Shown: positions 28,081-38,107 of the stretch, piece by piece | How the letters are laid out: the number at the start of each line of letters is the position of its first letter | Position numbering within the stretch: the first letter of the stretch is position 1 | DNA from: Rubritalea profundi | GTDB lineage: Bacteria > Verrucomicrobiota > Verrucomicrobiia > Verrucomicrobiales > Akkermansiaceae | NCBI RefSeq assembly: GCF_002954445.1 | Contig: NZ_MQWA01000001.1 | Coordinates: 771,931-835,930, forward strand | Reading direction: 5' to 3' | Length of the DNA stretch: 64,000 nt | The notes under the pieces: generated by a model | Database searches by the model: none | What the model saw: only the letters and a program-made list of their open reading frames with translations | What the model was told of the DNA's origin: nothing | Made by a program: the position numbers and the translations under genes

Positions 28081-30648
28081 ATGTCCAAGACTCTAATCAT
28101 TGCTGAGAAACCCTCGGTCGCTACCGACCTATCACGCTCCCTGGCCAAAGCACCAGGAATGGCTAAATTTGATAAAAAAGGAAAGGCACGTGATGTCTAC
28201 TTTGAAAATGACACCCACGTCATCACCTCAGCAGTTGGTCACCTAGTGCAGCTAAAAATGCCTACTGGACCGAATGGTAAGAACCTCCCATGGAAGTTCG
28301 ACGTCCTCCCAGCTGTACCTAAACACTTTGAGCTAGAGCCCATCGAGCAATCGGAAGCTCGCCTCAAACAAGTTCTACGCCTAGCCCGTCGCAAGGACAT
28401 CGACACAATCGTTAATGCTTGTGATGCCGGCCGTGAAGGTGAACTCATCTTCAAATACATTCTCGAACTTGGTAAAGTAAACAAGCCCGTCAAACGACTC
28501 TGGATGCGCTCAATGACCAACCAAGCAATTCTTGATGCTTGGGCTGGTCTCAGAGATGACACAGAAATGGAGAACCTCACAGCGGCCGCTAAATGCCGTT
28601 CAGAGTCAGACTGGCTCGTAGGACTCAACTCCACCCGCGCCCTCACCTGTTTCCGTTCACGACATGGTGGTTTCAACATCACATCCGCTGGCCGCGTGCA
28701 GACTCCCACTCTCGCCATCCTCGCCAAGCGCGAAATGGAAATACGCTCATTCATCCCCACTCCATACGCAGAAGTCCACGCTAATTTCTCTGTTGCTGCG
28801 GGCTACTACGATGGCCGCTGGATCGATACAGCCTGGAAAAAAGAAGCTGGCAACGTACATTCACGCGCCGAGCGCCTCTGGGAAATCACCTCAGCCCACG
28901 CGATCAAGGACCGCTGCGAAGGCCAGACTGGCAATGTTTCTGAAACAAAGAAACCGACCAAGCAAGCGTCCCCACAGTTATACGACCTCACCACTCTCCA
29001 GCGTGAAGCGTCCTCCCGCTTTGGCTTCTCTGCCACCAGCACGCTCAAGCTCGCTCAGTCGCTCTATGAGCGCCACAAGATGCTCACCTACCCACGTACT
29101 GACTCCCGCTACCTCCCTGAGGACTATGTCGGCATCGTCAGCAACACCATCGACTCGATCGGTAAAGACCACGCTGAACTCGCGCCATTCGCTAAAGATA
29201 TTCAGACCAACAACCGGCTGATCCCAACCAAGCGCATCTTCAACAATGCTAAGATCTCCGATCACTTTGCGATCATTCCTACAGGACGAGTCGTCAAACT
29301 TTCAGAGCCTGAACAAAAACTTTTTGACCTCGTAGCAAAGCGGTTTCTTGCAGTATTCTTCCCACCTGCAATCTTTGAGAACACCCGCCGCGAAACCACA
29401 ATCTCACACACTGAAGGCATCTCAGACACCTTCCTCACCACTGGTAAAGTGCTCGTCGAGCCAGGTTGGCTCGCAGTCTACGGCCGCCAAGTCGGTGTCG
29501 CAGCAGGCAAGGACGAACTCTGTCCAGTTTCCGAAGGTGAAGATGCCCAACTAGAAGAAATCTCCGTCAAAGAAGACGAGACTAAGCCACCTGCGCGCTA
29601 CAACGAAGCCACACTCCTCTCCGCAATGGAAGGAGCTGGCAAGCTCATCGACGACGAAGAACTACGCGAAGCAATGGCTGATCGCGGTCTCGGAACTCCA
29701 GCCACCCGCGCGGCGACTATCGAAGCGCTCATTCGCCAGAAATACATCGCCCGCGATGGACGTGAAATCCACGTGACTGCCAGCGGACTGAAACTTATCG
29801 AGACCCTGCATGAGATCGGAGCAACCGGCCTCACCTCGCCAGAAATGACTGGTGACTGGGAAAGCAAGCTACGCCAAATGGAGCAAGGCAAGCTCGAACG
29901 CCCCGTCTTCATGGAGCAAATCATCGACTTTACCAAAGACATTGTAGAACGCGCTAAAGGCCATGCAACGGAGCTGAAGAACAAGGTTTTCCCTGAGATC
30001 AAAGCTCCCTGTCCAAAATGTGGCGCAACTACCCTCAAGCAGACGGATGCCACTTACGAGTGCATGGAGCCAGAATGTGGATTCAAAGTCACCAAGTACA
30101 TCGCCAACCGTCTTCTCGCTGAAGAGGAAGCTCGCGAACTCTTCACCAAGATGTTTGTCGGCCCACTCAGCGGCTTCCGTTCACGTTTTAACCGACCATT
30201 CGATGCCGGTCTCGAAATCGACAAGAAATTCAAAGTTGCCTTCGTATTCGACCGCGATGAAGAAGATATGGAAGACCTCACCGACGACATGATCATCGGC
30301 GAAATGACCTTCGACGAGAAAGTGGTCAAGATCTACGAGACTGAAAAGTCTTACTTTGTCCCTGAAGCCAAAAACAAAAAGGCTCCAAATGGCATGAAGG
30401 TCTCCAAGATGCTTCTACAACAAGCCATTTCTAAAGAAGACGCTGTCAAAATTTTCCAAGGCGAAAAGTCCTCCTTGATGGAAGACTTCATCTCGAACCG
30501 CACCAAGCGCAAGTTCAAGGCATTCCTCATCTACGATTTCAACAACGGCCGACCATCCTTCGAATTTCCACCGCGTGAAGCGAAGAAAAAGACAGCAAAA
30601 AAGGCTAAAAAAGCCACGAAAAAGGCAGCTAAGAAAGCAAAAGAGTAG
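28081..30648 (+). CDS. topB: DNA topoisomerase III with zinc ribbon and Lys-rich tail
   Basis: Start 28081 ([17 protein letters not shown]) follows TTAGG and gives the exact Toprim N-terminus. The type IA enzyme relaxes and decatenates DNA through Tyr337 in [24 protein letters not shown] is the acidic Toprim site. After the catalytic core come a C4 zinc ribbon ([18 protein letters not shown]), topoisomerase C-terminal repeats and a tail of Lys/Ala ([18 protein letters not shown]) resembling histone H1-like tails. At 855 residues it is longer than E. coli TopB (about 650) because of this extension. The rlpA-like gene follows after 2 bp. Confidence 0.93.
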   Translation: MSKTLIIAEKPSVATDLSRSLAKAPGMAKFDKKGKARDVYFENDTHVITSAVGHLVQLKMPTGPNGKNLPWKFDVLPAVPKHFELEPIEQSEARLKQVLRLARRKDIDTIVNACDAGREGELIFKYILELGKVNKPVKRLWMRSMTNQAILDAWAGLRDDTEMENLTAAAKCRSESDWLVGLNSTRALTCFRSRHGGFNITSAGRVQTPTLAILAKREMEIRSFIPTPYAEVHANFSVAAGYYDGRWIDTAWKKEAGNVHSRAERLWEITSAHAIKDRCEGQTGNVSETKKPTKQASPQLYDLTTLQREASSRFGFSATSTLKLAQSLYERHKMLTYPRTDSRYLPEDYVGIVSNTIDSIGKDHAELAPFAKDIQTNNRLIPTKRIFNNAKISDHFAIIPTGRVVKLSEPEQKLFDLVAKRFLAVFFPPAIFENTRRETTISHTEGISDTFLTTGKVLVEPGWLAVYGRQVGVAAGKDELCPVSEGEDAQLEEISVKEDETKPPARYNEATLLSAMEGAGKLIDDEELREAMADRGLGTPATRAATIEALIRQKYIARDGREIHVTASGLKLIETLHEIGATGLTSPEMTGDWESKLRQMEQGKLERPVFMEQIIDFTKDIVERAKGHATELKNKVFPEIKAPCPKCGATTLKQTDATYECMEPECGFKVTKYIANRLLAEEEARELFTKMFVGPLSGFRSRFNRPFDAGLEIDKKFKVAFVFDRDEEDMEDLTDDMIIGEMTFDEKVVKIYETEKSYFVPEAKNKKAPNGMKVSKMLLQQAISKEDAVKIFQGEKSSLMEDFISNRTKRKFKAFLIYDFNNGRPSFEFPPREAKKKTAKKAKKATKKAAKKAKE

Positions 30649-30650
30649 TC

Positions 30651-31085
30651 ATGAGACCATTGATCTATCTCACCATTCTAATGCTCCCCTTACTGGTGAG
30701 CTGCGCCACACCGACTAGCGGAAAAGGTGCCGAGGTTCACTTCGGTAACTGCAAGTACCGCGTGGTCGAGGTCGAATCGGGCAAGATGTCTTGGTACTCA
30801 GTGAAGACGAATTTTGGCACAGCCACGGCCAGCGGTGAAAAATTCACCAATCACGGTTATACCGCCGCGCACAAGAAGCTAAAAATGGGTACTCGTGTTC
30901 GCATCACCAATCTAGAGAATGGTAAGAGCAAGATCCTGCGCATCAATGACCGCGGCCCCTACAAGCCCGGACGCATCATTGATGTTTCGGTAGGAATGTC
31001 TCATGGATCCCACCTCGATTTCCATCACAATGGGGTAGTAAAGTGCCTGGTAGAGGTCCTTGAACCAGTCGAGGCTAAATCGTGA
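30651..31085 (+). CDS. rlpA: RlpA-like double-psi beta-barrel lipoprotein
   Basis: The 144-residue protein starts with a lipoprotein signal (MRPLIYLTILMLPLLVSC, lipobox LVSC). It contains a single RlpA-type double-psi barrel: SWYSVKTNFGTATASGEKF, then MGTRVRITNLENGKS and INDRGPYKPGRIIDVS with the conserved Asp. RlpA proteins are septal lytic transglycosylases or binders of denuded peptidoglycan. No SPOR domain is present. It starts 2 bp after topB, so the two are co-transcribed despite unrelated roles. Confidence 0.87.
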   Translation: MRPLIYLTILMLPLLVSCATPTSGKGAEVHFGNCKYRVVEVESGKMSWYSVKTNFGTATASGEKFTNHGYTAAHKKLKMGTRVRITNLENGKSKILRINDRGPYKPGRIIDVSVGMSHGSHLDFHHNGVVKCLVEVLEPVEAKS

Positions 31086-31122
31086 CTTAGTCCACTATCA
31101 TTGCCTGAAGAACCTCAGGCCA

Positions 31123-31824
31123 CTAGGAGTCTGCTTCTTCGGATAAATTATTAGCCACTTTGGCGACACAGGCATCAGCTCCATAGATCATTATTTCATC
31201 ACCAGAGTGAAGTCTGAAATCCTTATCTGGTGCTCCAGTGAAGCCCCCGTCGGCATGACGTATATTCAACACCACCACCCCGCGGTCTGAAGGACGGGAC
31301 TCCATCAGCTTTTTACCACACCATGGGTGACCAGGGTTGATCGTCACCTCAGAAACAGAAAAGCCATCCTCAACCTTGAGCAAAAGCTCATAGTCCATCG
31401 CTTTCACCACCCCAGATGACTTCAGATAATGCACCATAATCGCATCCACTGGTTTCTTAATGACTTTTAAATTCAGTAAAAAGGCCACACTCGTAATCCC
31501 CAATACAGTCAGAGAAGCCTGCAGCAAATGACTCATTTCCTTCGTGTTATCATTCGCCACAAAAGTCACAATCAAAGTAGCCATAGCTGACGTGAGTCCC
31601 ACATTCCCCGCTATGATAAGCTTCAGAACCACCCCTCGCCTTACCGAGTGGCGCATCACCATTTCCGCCTCCGCCGTCGTAAAACCAACGCCGAAAAATG
31701 CGGATGCAGCCTGAAACTTCGCAGCCTCCTGCGACATCCCAGTCAGCGCTAGAGCATTAGTTCCCACTCGCACAACCAGAAGAGAGACGATCACGATGAT
31801 CAAAAGTGCTAACAAAGGTACCAT
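31123..31824 (-). CDS. Membrane protein with TrkA-C (RCK_C) domain
   Basis: The first 130 residues are hydrophobic, with three or four membrane helices (PLLALLIIVIVSLLVV, then SAMATLIVTFVA and LLQASLTVLGITSVAFLL). The remainder is a RCK_C domain (GHPWCGKKLMESRPSDRGVVVLNI to HSGDEIMIYG), the ligand-sensing fold found in K+ uptake and other ion transport proteins. The role is unknown; an ion-dependent regulator or transporter part is plausible. It converges with rlpA, and a small hairpin, GCCTGA/TCAGGC, lies between them at 31103-31120. Confidence 0.7.
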   Translation of the reverse strand: MVPLLALLIIVIVSLLVVRVGTNALALTGMSQEAAKFQAASAFFGVGFTTAEAEMVMRHSVRRGVVLKLIIAGNVGLTSAMATLIVTFVANDNTKEMSHLLQASLTVLGITSVAFLLNLKVIKKPVDAIMVHYLKSSGVVKAMDYELLLKVEDGFSVSEVTINPGHPWCGKKLMESRPSDRGVVVLNIRHADGGFTGAPDKDFRLHSGDEIMIYGADACVAKVANNLSEEADS

Positions 31825-31929
31825 ACGGGTTAGACTAGGCTAGGTCGGCACGCAATAACAAGCCTCACTCACACAAAACCTCGGCATTGACAAATCCTTT
31901 TGTTAGCCAAGAGTCCCCCACCTACTCAA

Positions 31930-32811
31930 ATGCTCGATCGTCTCAAAGCCATACCGATACTTCTTACTCTATTCCTTGTAAATGCTGTCTTCCGCTTCAT
32001 CAGCGTGCGGACCGTATGGAACATTGGAGAATGCCTTGGCACTCTCTGCTACCGCATAATGCCAAAACGCCGGGCGATTGTTGACTTCAACATGGAAATC
32101 GTGGCCAAGCACACTCAAGCCTTCACTCCCTCGCCAGAGCTAACAGAGTCCATTTTCCAGCGCAATATAGCCAACCTATCCTGCACGCTGAAAACATACG
32201 GGATGAAGCCCAAGCAGCTTGAAAAAGTGATCGACGTCAATGTATCTCCTAGCTTCCACCAAGCAGTAAAAGACAAATCAGGGGCTATCATGTGCCTCGG
32301 TCACATGGGCAATTGGGAAATTCTCACCAAGCTCATGCCATTAGTCGAGCCCACACCGGCACACTTTGGCGCGATTTATCGCCCACTCGACAGTAAAGCG
32401 GCCGACCGATATGTAGCGAACCAACGTAAGGAATACAACTGCGAGATGTTCCCAAAGAGAACTCCACTAGGAACTCTAAGCACATTCATTCGTGAAGGTG
32501 GAGTCATGGGAATCCTAGCTGACCAACGATCTGGACGACCGAAGAAAGCTAACCGCCCATTTTTTGGAAGGGATTCAGCACGAAGCAAGCTCCCTGCTGT
32601 TCTACATTTGCGCACTGGCGCACCACTCTTTACCCTTTCCGTCTATTCTCAAACTCCAGGCAGGTGGACAATTGAGATACTCCCAATCAATTTACCCGAT
32701 AAAAAGTTAACTACTGACGATGTTGTCGAAAATATAACCGCAGGCTACGAGCGTAACTTCAGCGCGCATTTGCTCGATGTTTTCTGGCTTCATCGTTATT
32801 GGGTCAAATAA
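31930..32811 (+). CDS. LpxL/HtrB-like lysophospholipid acyltransferase
   Basis: Start ATG 31930 (MLDRLKAIPILLTLFLV) places a membrane anchor at the N-terminus. The acyltransferase signature HxxxxE is seen in GHMGNWEI, with DQRSGRPKKANRPFFGR as the second conserved block. The family adds secondary acyl chains to lipid A at the inner membrane. It opens a plus-strand run of glycosyltransferases (to 37064), so a role in lipooligosaccharide assembly is likely. The length of 293 residues is normal. Confidence 0.85.
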   Translation: MLDRLKAIPILLTLFLVNAVFRFISVRTVWNIGECLGTLCYRIMPKRRAIVDFNMEIVAKHTQAFTPSPELTESIFQRNIANLSCTLKTYGMKPKQLEKVIDVNVSPSFHQAVKDKSGAIMCLGHMGNWEILTKLMPLVEPTPAHFGAIYRPLDSKAADRYVANQRKEYNCEMFPKRTPLGTLSTFIREGGVMGILADQRSGRPKKANRPFFGRDSARSKLPAVLHLRTGAPLFTLSVYSQTPGRWTIEILPINLPDKKLTTDDVVENITAGYERNFSAHLLDVFWLHRYWVK

Positions 32812-32867
32812 AAGGATCTCACAGGAACACACGACAATTACATTCACTTAAGCAACGTCCTTAAATA

Positions 32868-34010
32868 ATGAATTCATTTGGAAAAAAACTTGAAGGCCTG
32901 GTTCGTCGTTTTCGTAGCTACTTCATCCCGTCTCACTACGCGTCGGCAAGGGAAACAAAAGCCCAATCAGTGGCTATTCTAGAAGGAAAACCTCTCTGTG
33001 TTTTTGATTTTCAATCGATCAAAATCGACAATGTAGGCGGCCGCTACATGCACCACATCATCACAGATTTTGAGGAACAAGGATTTCACATTTGCTTCAC
33101 TGACCGTTTCAGATTTCTCGCCACGTTTACTGAGAAAACGTATAAAAAGCTCCTACTGAAGCACACCTTCAGCATCATCCCACCGGCTCGTTCTTACCCA
33201 GATGCAGCAGTGGTCGTCACTGACGTTGCATACCCTCCAGCCAATGCCGCCCAGAAAGTAATCATCGTGGACTACGAGGAAAAGCTTCCAGATTCGTCTG
33301 AGCCCAATGCATTCACCCTGCCCTTCTTCATGCACCCTCGTGTCCATGATAGTGGGCAGCTAAACCGCCTCAAGAAAGCAGACTTAGCGTCTAAAGAGCG
33401 CTGCATGAAAATCCTGTTTGCCGGCAATGATAAGTATCCCACTTATGACAACCCATTGCTTCCGAATCGCTATAAAATCCTTAGTCGACACAGATGCTTA
33501 GAAACTCTTCGCCAGTCACTCCCTCCCGAACAATTCTATAGACCCGAAGCATACAAAAACTTGTTCGAGACTCCGTCCAAACCAGCTTTCACTCTCTCGT
33601 CCTACCCAGCCTGCAAGATCCCACAAAAATTGTGGTTAGAGACCGTATCAATGGCTGAATTCTACCTCGCGACACCCGGGGTGCACATGCCGTTTTGTCA
33701 CAACCTCATCGAAGCTCTCGCTGCTGGCTCCATCCCGATTCTACAATACCCGCAATATCTTCAACCACACCTTGAGCACTCAAAGAACTGCCTCGTATTC
33801 GACGACGCTGAATCACTAGTCGAAGTCGTTAATTTTGCAATGACTGCTCCTGCTGAGGAGATTGCTAGATTACGCCAAGGAGCGCTGCAGTTTTATGAAG
33901 ACTACCTCACACCGGGAATTTTCTCAAAAAAGATGCTAACACACTCATCTAACGAACTCACTCTTTACGTGAATGCATATCGAGTTCCGCATAAGCGAAA
34001 AAACGAGTAA
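32868..34010 (+). CDS. Putative glycosyltransferase, paralogue of 34944-36077
   Basis: The 380-residue protein shares long blocks with the protein at 34944: KPLCVFDFQSIKIDNVGGRY against KPLCLIDFKSIKIDNVTGRY, then YTDRFRFLAT-type and CHNLIEALAAGSIPIL. The last block resembles the donor-binding part of exostosin-like GT-B enzymes (acidic residue plus small Gly/Ala turn). It has no signal peptide. Donor and acceptor are unknown. It sits between the acyltransferase and a GT2 gene in a likely operon for LPS-type glycan synthesis. Confidence 0.65.
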   Translation: MNSFGKKLEGLVRRFRSYFIPSHYASARETKAQSVAILEGKPLCVFDFQSIKIDNVGGRYMHHIITDFEEQGFHICFTDRFRFLATFTEKTYKKLLLKHTFSIIPPARSYPDAAVVVTDVAYPPANAAQKVIIVDYEEKLPDSSEPNAFTLPFFMHPRVHDSGQLNRLKKADLASKERCMKILFAGNDKYPTYDNPLLPNRYKILSRHRCLETLRQSLPPEQFYRPEAYKNLFETPSKPAFTLSSYPACKIPQKLWLETVSMAEFYLATPGVHMPFCHNLIEALAAGSIPILQYPQYLQPHLEHSKNCLVFDDAESLVEVVNFAMTAPAEEIARLRQGALQFYEDYLTPGIFSKKMLTHSSNELTLYVNAYRVPHKRKNE

Positions 34011-34115
34011 TAAACTAACAGTCTTTTTTTCCCTAGGCTTGCAAAAAACTTCTCAACTCAGTACGTACGTTCCTAACTCTATTTTCAGGAACTGAATCGC
34101 CCTTGAAAGCCACTC

Positions 34116-34940
34116 ATGAACATCTCCGTCATCCTTAGCACCTACAACAACCCTGAATGGCTACAAAAAGTGCTTTGGGCTTACGAGCTGCAAACATACG
34201 AGACATTTGAGGTCATCATCGCCGACGACGGTTCTTCAGATGAAACCAAACAACTCATCGAGGAGTTTGCAAACCATTCCAAACTCAAAATCAAGCATTG
34301 CTGGCACCCGGATAACGGCTTCCAAAAATGTCAGATTCTCAACATTGCGACAACAGAGGCTGGCGGTGAGTACCTAATTTTCACTGACGGCGACTGCGTT
34401 CCAACACCCGATTTCATCGCCACACATGCGAGCCACGCTGAACAAGGATTCCTCATTTCAGGCGGTTACTGCAAGCTGCCAATGCAATTGAGCAAGCTGA
34501 TCAGCAAAGATGACATCAGGTCAGGTCGAGCATTCGATGTAGCTTGGCTCAAAAAACACGGACTCAAAAGCTTTTCAAGCGCACTGAAGCTCGGTCTATC
34601 CTCACCTTGGGACAAACTGGCAGACTCACTAACTACGACTAAACCAACATGGAATGGCTGTAACGCATCGACCTGGAAGGCAGATGTACTCCGAGTGAAT
34701 GGCCACAATGAAACCATGCAATACGGCGGAGAAGACAGAGAGATGGGTGAACGCCTTCTCAATCTTGGCCTGCAGCCCAAGCAATTGCGCCACAGAGCAG
34801 TACTCATCCACCTCGACCATGCCCGAGGCTACGTGAACCAAGAAGCTCTCGATAAGAACATGGCAATCCGCCAAAGCACGATTTCCAGTAAAACGACATG
34901 GTCGCCTGATGGTATCCTTAAACAACCTCAACGCTCGTAA
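34116..34940 (+). CDS. Glycosyltransferase family 2
   Basis: This 274-residue GT-A fold enzyme begins ISVILSTYNNPEWLQKVL. It shows the nucleotide-binding ADDGSSDET, the metal-binding FTDGDCVP (DxD-type) and, toward the end, YGGEDREMGERL, the acidic catalytic region seen in galactosyltransferase-like C-terminal domains. It is flanked by two paralogous transferases, with a 3-bp gap to the next, so all act in one pathway. The sugar is not predictable. Confidence 0.88.
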   Translation: MNISVILSTYNNPEWLQKVLWAYELQTYETFEVIIADDGSSDETKQLIEEFANHSKLKIKHCWHPDNGFQKCQILNIATTEAGGEYLIFTDGDCVPTPDFIATHASHAEQGFLISGGYCKLPMQLSKLISKDDIRSGRAFDVAWLKKHGLKSFSSALKLGLSSPWDKLADSLTTTKPTWNGCNASTWKADVLRVNGHNETMQYGGEDREMGERLLNLGLQPKQLRHRAVLIHLDHARGYVNQEALDKNMAIRQSTISSKTTWSPDGILKQPQRS

Positions 34941-34943
34941 TTC

Positions 34944-36077
34944 ATGTCTCTTAGAAAAAAGATCGAGCACAACATCCGCCACTTTCGCAGTTACATTTTA
35001 CCATCTCACAGACGTTCGGCAGTGAATGCGCGGCTAGCTGCTATTCCCATTCCCAAAGACAAACCTCTTTGTTTAATAGACTTTAAGTCTATCAAAATCG
35101 ACAATGTCACTGGCCGCTACCTCTACCATCTCGTCACTGAGTTCGAGGCCCTAGGCTACGCCATTGCCTACACTGACCGCTTCAGATTTCTAGCAACCAT
35201 GGAGATCAAAGCCTGTAAGAAGCTTCTGCTAACCCATGATTTCAGCATAATCCCTGTTGGCTCAGTGCCTGCTAGCACAGCGATCATCCTCACAGATCAA
35301 CTAAACGAGTACCCACAAACCACAGTATCTGTTATTCGTGTCGAATATGAACAAATAAGACCGCCTGTAGGTCACGATGATTGCTTCAGCCTGCCCTTCT
35401 TTGTTCACCCTGAAATCCACGAAAGTGGCCAAGTTGAACAGTTCTTGAGCAAAGACGATCAGACGACGACCCGCCCGCTGAGCCTCCTCTTTGCGGGTAA
35501 CGCTAAAGCGCCAAAGTACGACGCTCCAGTTCTTGCCGATAAGTACAATGTGCTTAGTCGAGTCAGAGCACTCGCTATCGCAGAAAGCTCCTTCGGTGCT
35601 GAGTTAGTACGCCGCCCACTTACTTTAGATCAACTAATCCCTTCTCAGGAACATCGTAAGTCACTCACGATTGCCACAACTCAGGATCTTCGAATCCCCA
35701 GTGAACAATGGATCGAAACTCTTGCGTTGGCAGACTTTTACTTCGCATGTCCGGGGGTAGAAATGCCTCTCTGTCACAACCTGATCGAAAGCCTCGCTGC
35801 GGGATCAATCCCGATATTGCAATACCACCAGTACCTTCACCCAAACCTAACACACGGAGTGAACTGTCTTGTCTATAGTGATGAGATTAGTCTTGTAGAA
35901 ATGCTCCAGCTGGCGCTCAACATGCCTCGCGACCAAGTCGAAGCCATGAGTAAATCTACACAAAAATACTACAAGACACACCTTCAGCCTGGTCAGTTTG
36001 CCAAGCAACTCATTGACGTAAACTCAAAAAAAATTAATCTTTTCCTTAATGCCTACAGAGTCCCTCTTACGGCATAA
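34944..36077 (+). CDS. Putative glycosyltransferase, paralogue of 32868-34010
   Basis: This is the 377-residue paralogue of the protein at 32868, with the same layout: an N-terminal FRSYILPSHRRSA motif, a central IDNVTGRYLYHLVTEF block, and a C-terminal CHNLIESLAAGSIPILQY block followed by NAYRVP. It starts 3 bp after the GT2 gene. The two paralogues are far enough apart in sequence that they probably use different acceptors. Confidence 0.65.
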   Translation: MSLRKKIEHNIRHFRSYILPSHRRSAVNARLAAIPIPKDKPLCLIDFKSIKIDNVTGRYLYHLVTEFEALGYAIAYTDRFRFLATMEIKACKKLLLTHDFSIIPVGSVPASTAIILTDQLNEYPQTTVSVIRVEYEQIRPPVGHDDCFSLPFFVHPEIHESGQVEQFLSKDDQTTTRPLSLLFAGNAKAPKYDAPVLADKYNVLSRVRALAIAESSFGAELVRRPLTLDQLIPSQEHRKSLTIATTQDLRIPSEQWIETLALADFYFACPGVEMPLCHNLIESLAAGSIPILQYHQYLHPNLTHGVNCLVYSDEISLVEMLQLALNMPRDQVEAMSKSTQKYYKTHLQPGQFAKQLIDVNSKKINLFLNAYRVPLTA

Positions 36078-36104
36078 ATCTTATTACCATTTATTACTTA
36101 TTTT

Positions 36105-37064
36105 ATGCAATCAACGAAAATCCTCGTAGGAGTTTGCACCTACCAACGCCCTCAGATGCTCAAAAACTGTCTCCAGCACATTGCTGCAATGGAGATGGAC
36201 GCAGACCAAGAAGTTGTTTGCTTTGTCGTCAATAATGACTCAGAGCCAATCGCTAGTGAGATAGTTGAAACATTTTCAGCGAGCTCAGACGGCGTCACTT
36301 TTAAATTTGCAGATTGTAAAGAACGTGGAATCCCACAAGCACGCAATGTCATTCTCGAATATGCGGACAACTCTAACTTTGACTTCTGCGCATTCCTCGA
36401 TGACGATGAATACCCAAAGAAAGACTGGCTCAAAGAATTAGTCAAATACCAGGTAGCTAGCAATGACGATGCAATTCAGGGCGAGGTCCTAAACGTCTAC
36501 GAAGCTAAACCTTGGATAGTAGAACCATTGTTACACGATGTTAAGTTCGGCAAAGAGGAGGGCCACGTACCGCGCGTTGTCTCAACTTGTAACGTACTGA
36601 TGACTCGCTCCCTCTACGCATCTGATGCTAAATTCTTAAGGTTTGACCCTAGCCTAGCCCTCACTGGTGGCTCAGACAAAGAGCTATTCAACAGAGCTAG
36701 AGAAACGTTTGGAATCAAAGTATCCTTCACTCCTAAGGCCTGTGTCTACGAAACTATATCAGCGTCCCGCACAAGTCTCAGATGGTTTTTCCAGCGATTT
36801 GCACGCATCGAAAGCAATGCTTTTATATTCAAGGCTAAAAAAGGTAGTCACTTGAAGGCTATATTTACCATGCTTCCTCGAGCTATTAGAAACTTTTTGA
36901 ATATCTTGTTCTACACGATTACAATCGCTCTAACATTCTATGTACCAAACATGAGACGTCGTAAAACGATCAAGCTCGTGCGCTATTCAGCTAGGTTTTG
37001 GGGCTACATTTCCAGCGCTACTGGTAACCACATCAATCCCTATCAAACCACTACGGGATCGTAG
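36105..37064 (+). CDS. Glycosyltransferase family 2
   Basis: The 319-residue enzyme starts ILVGVCTYQRPQMLKNCL and has the metal-binding FLDDDEYP. A hydrophobic C-terminal segment (NFLNILFYTITIALTFYV) probably sits in or on the membrane. It closes the plus-strand run from 31930 and ends before a strong terminator at 37079. From here onward the sequence becomes visibly AT-richer. Confidence 0.85.
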   Translation: MQSTKILVGVCTYQRPQMLKNCLQHIAAMEMDADQEVVCFVVNNDSEPIASEIVETFSASSDGVTFKFADCKERGIPQARNVILEYADNSNFDFCAFLDDDEYPKKDWLKELVKYQVASNDDAIQGEVLNVYEAKPWIVEPLLHDVKFGKEEGHVPRVVSTCNVLMTRSLYASDAKFLRFDPSLALTGGSDKELFNRARETFGIKVSFTPKACVYETISASRTSLRWFFQRFARIESNAFIFKAKKGSHLKAIFTMLPRAIRNFLNILFYTITIALTFYVPNMRRRKTIKLVRYSARFWGYISSATGNHINPYQTTTGS

Positions 37065-37078
37065 TCAGCGTTAAATAC

Positions 37079-37127
37079 ATAGTTCATGACAGATTCGCGT
37101 CAGCTGTCATTCATGAACTATTTTTTT
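37079..37127 (+). terminator. Terminator between convergent polysaccharide operons
   Basis: ATAGTTCATGACAG pairs with CTGTCATTCATGAACTAT except for a one-sided bulge, and seven T follow on the plus strand. It ends the 31930-37064 operon and may also stop transcripts from the minus-strand operon. Confidence 0.88.
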
Positions 37128-37156
37128 ACCGTAATTAGCGATCCACGCCTCTAGAG

Positions 37157-38071
37157 CTAAAGCTCAGAGTGAATGGCGTGTAGTTGCTGATTTACCCACT
37201 TACCCTTCCCCTCACTTGGGCATATCTCCTTAGCACAGGCGACATAAGCAGCTAACCTATCATCATGCTTGATTTTAGAATTTTTAAATTCTTTAAGCAC
37301 ATTCTTTAGAAGCCATGGTCCGATCCCTAGCTCTTGGGCTGCTAGTTCGAAAAATCGCGATTTAATAACGATGTGCTCCATCCTTTTTCGATCGCTTAAA
37401 TCATTCCCGTTGAAGCCGTTCTCACCATGAATTCGGTAACCCACGGTCATTTTATCACTATTATATTTAGTAAAGCCGAATAGGGAAACTAGCCAAATAA
37501 CACAGTTATCAGCGCGGAGTCGCCACTCATGCTTATATGGGTAGTTTTCCATGTAAGACACTATTTGATCCGCAGCCTCGCCCCCAAAACTCAAGGATGA
37601 TGTGACGTTCCCCAGGAACTTACGCATCACGTATTGAGAAATACAGGTCACCCCCATGTCACCATAGTAATGAACATGGTGATACCTCTTTTTGACGCCA
37701 TCTCGGTTGAAAGACTCTACGTCATTGAATCGCATTCCTAGCGATGGATACTCAATAAATGTTTTTGCCACTTCTTCCAAGTGGTTAGGATGATAAATAT
37801 CATCGGCATCAAGTAGGCAAATCACATCACCACTTGCCGCCTTAACACCATTCAATATAGCCATCAACTGGCCTTGATTTTCTTGGACACAGAGCTTGAC
37901 CCTCTGATATCGTTTAACGAACTCTTCAACAATAGCCACTGATGAGTCTCTAGATCCATCGTCTACTATGATGATTTCGTAAGCTGCAATTTGTTGATCA
38001 ATAACAGACTGAATAGCTTCTGAAATATACTTCTCATAATTGAAATTATTTATAACTACTGATATTTTCAT
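37157..38071 (-). CDS. Glycosyltransferase family 2
   Basis: The 304-residue GT-A enzyme has ISVVINNFNYEKYISEAI, IIVDDGSRDSS and LLDADDIYHPNH, the classic family 2 series. It is the last gene of a minus-strand cluster reaching back to 45659. It is 36 bp downstream of the pyruvyl transferase. Acceptor and donor are unknown. Confidence 0.88.
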   Translation of the reverse strand: MKISVVINNFNYEKYISEAIQSVIDQQIAAYEIIIVDDGSRDSSVAIVEEFVKRYQRVKLCVQENQGQLMAILNGVKAASGDVICLLDADDIYHPNHLEEVAKTFIEYPSLGMRFNDVESFNRDGVKKRYHHVHYYGDMGVTCISQYVMRKFLGNVTSSLSFGGEAADQIVSYMENYPYKHEWRLRADNCVIWLVSLFGFTKYNSDKMTVGYRIHGENGFNGNDLSDRKRMEHIVIKSRFFELAAQELGIGPWLLKNVLKEFKNSKIKHDDRLAAYVACAKEICPSEGKGKWVNQQLHAIHSEL

Positions 38072-38107
38072 AATGTGATGCCTTTTGGTATATTCTTCGG
38101 TATCAGG

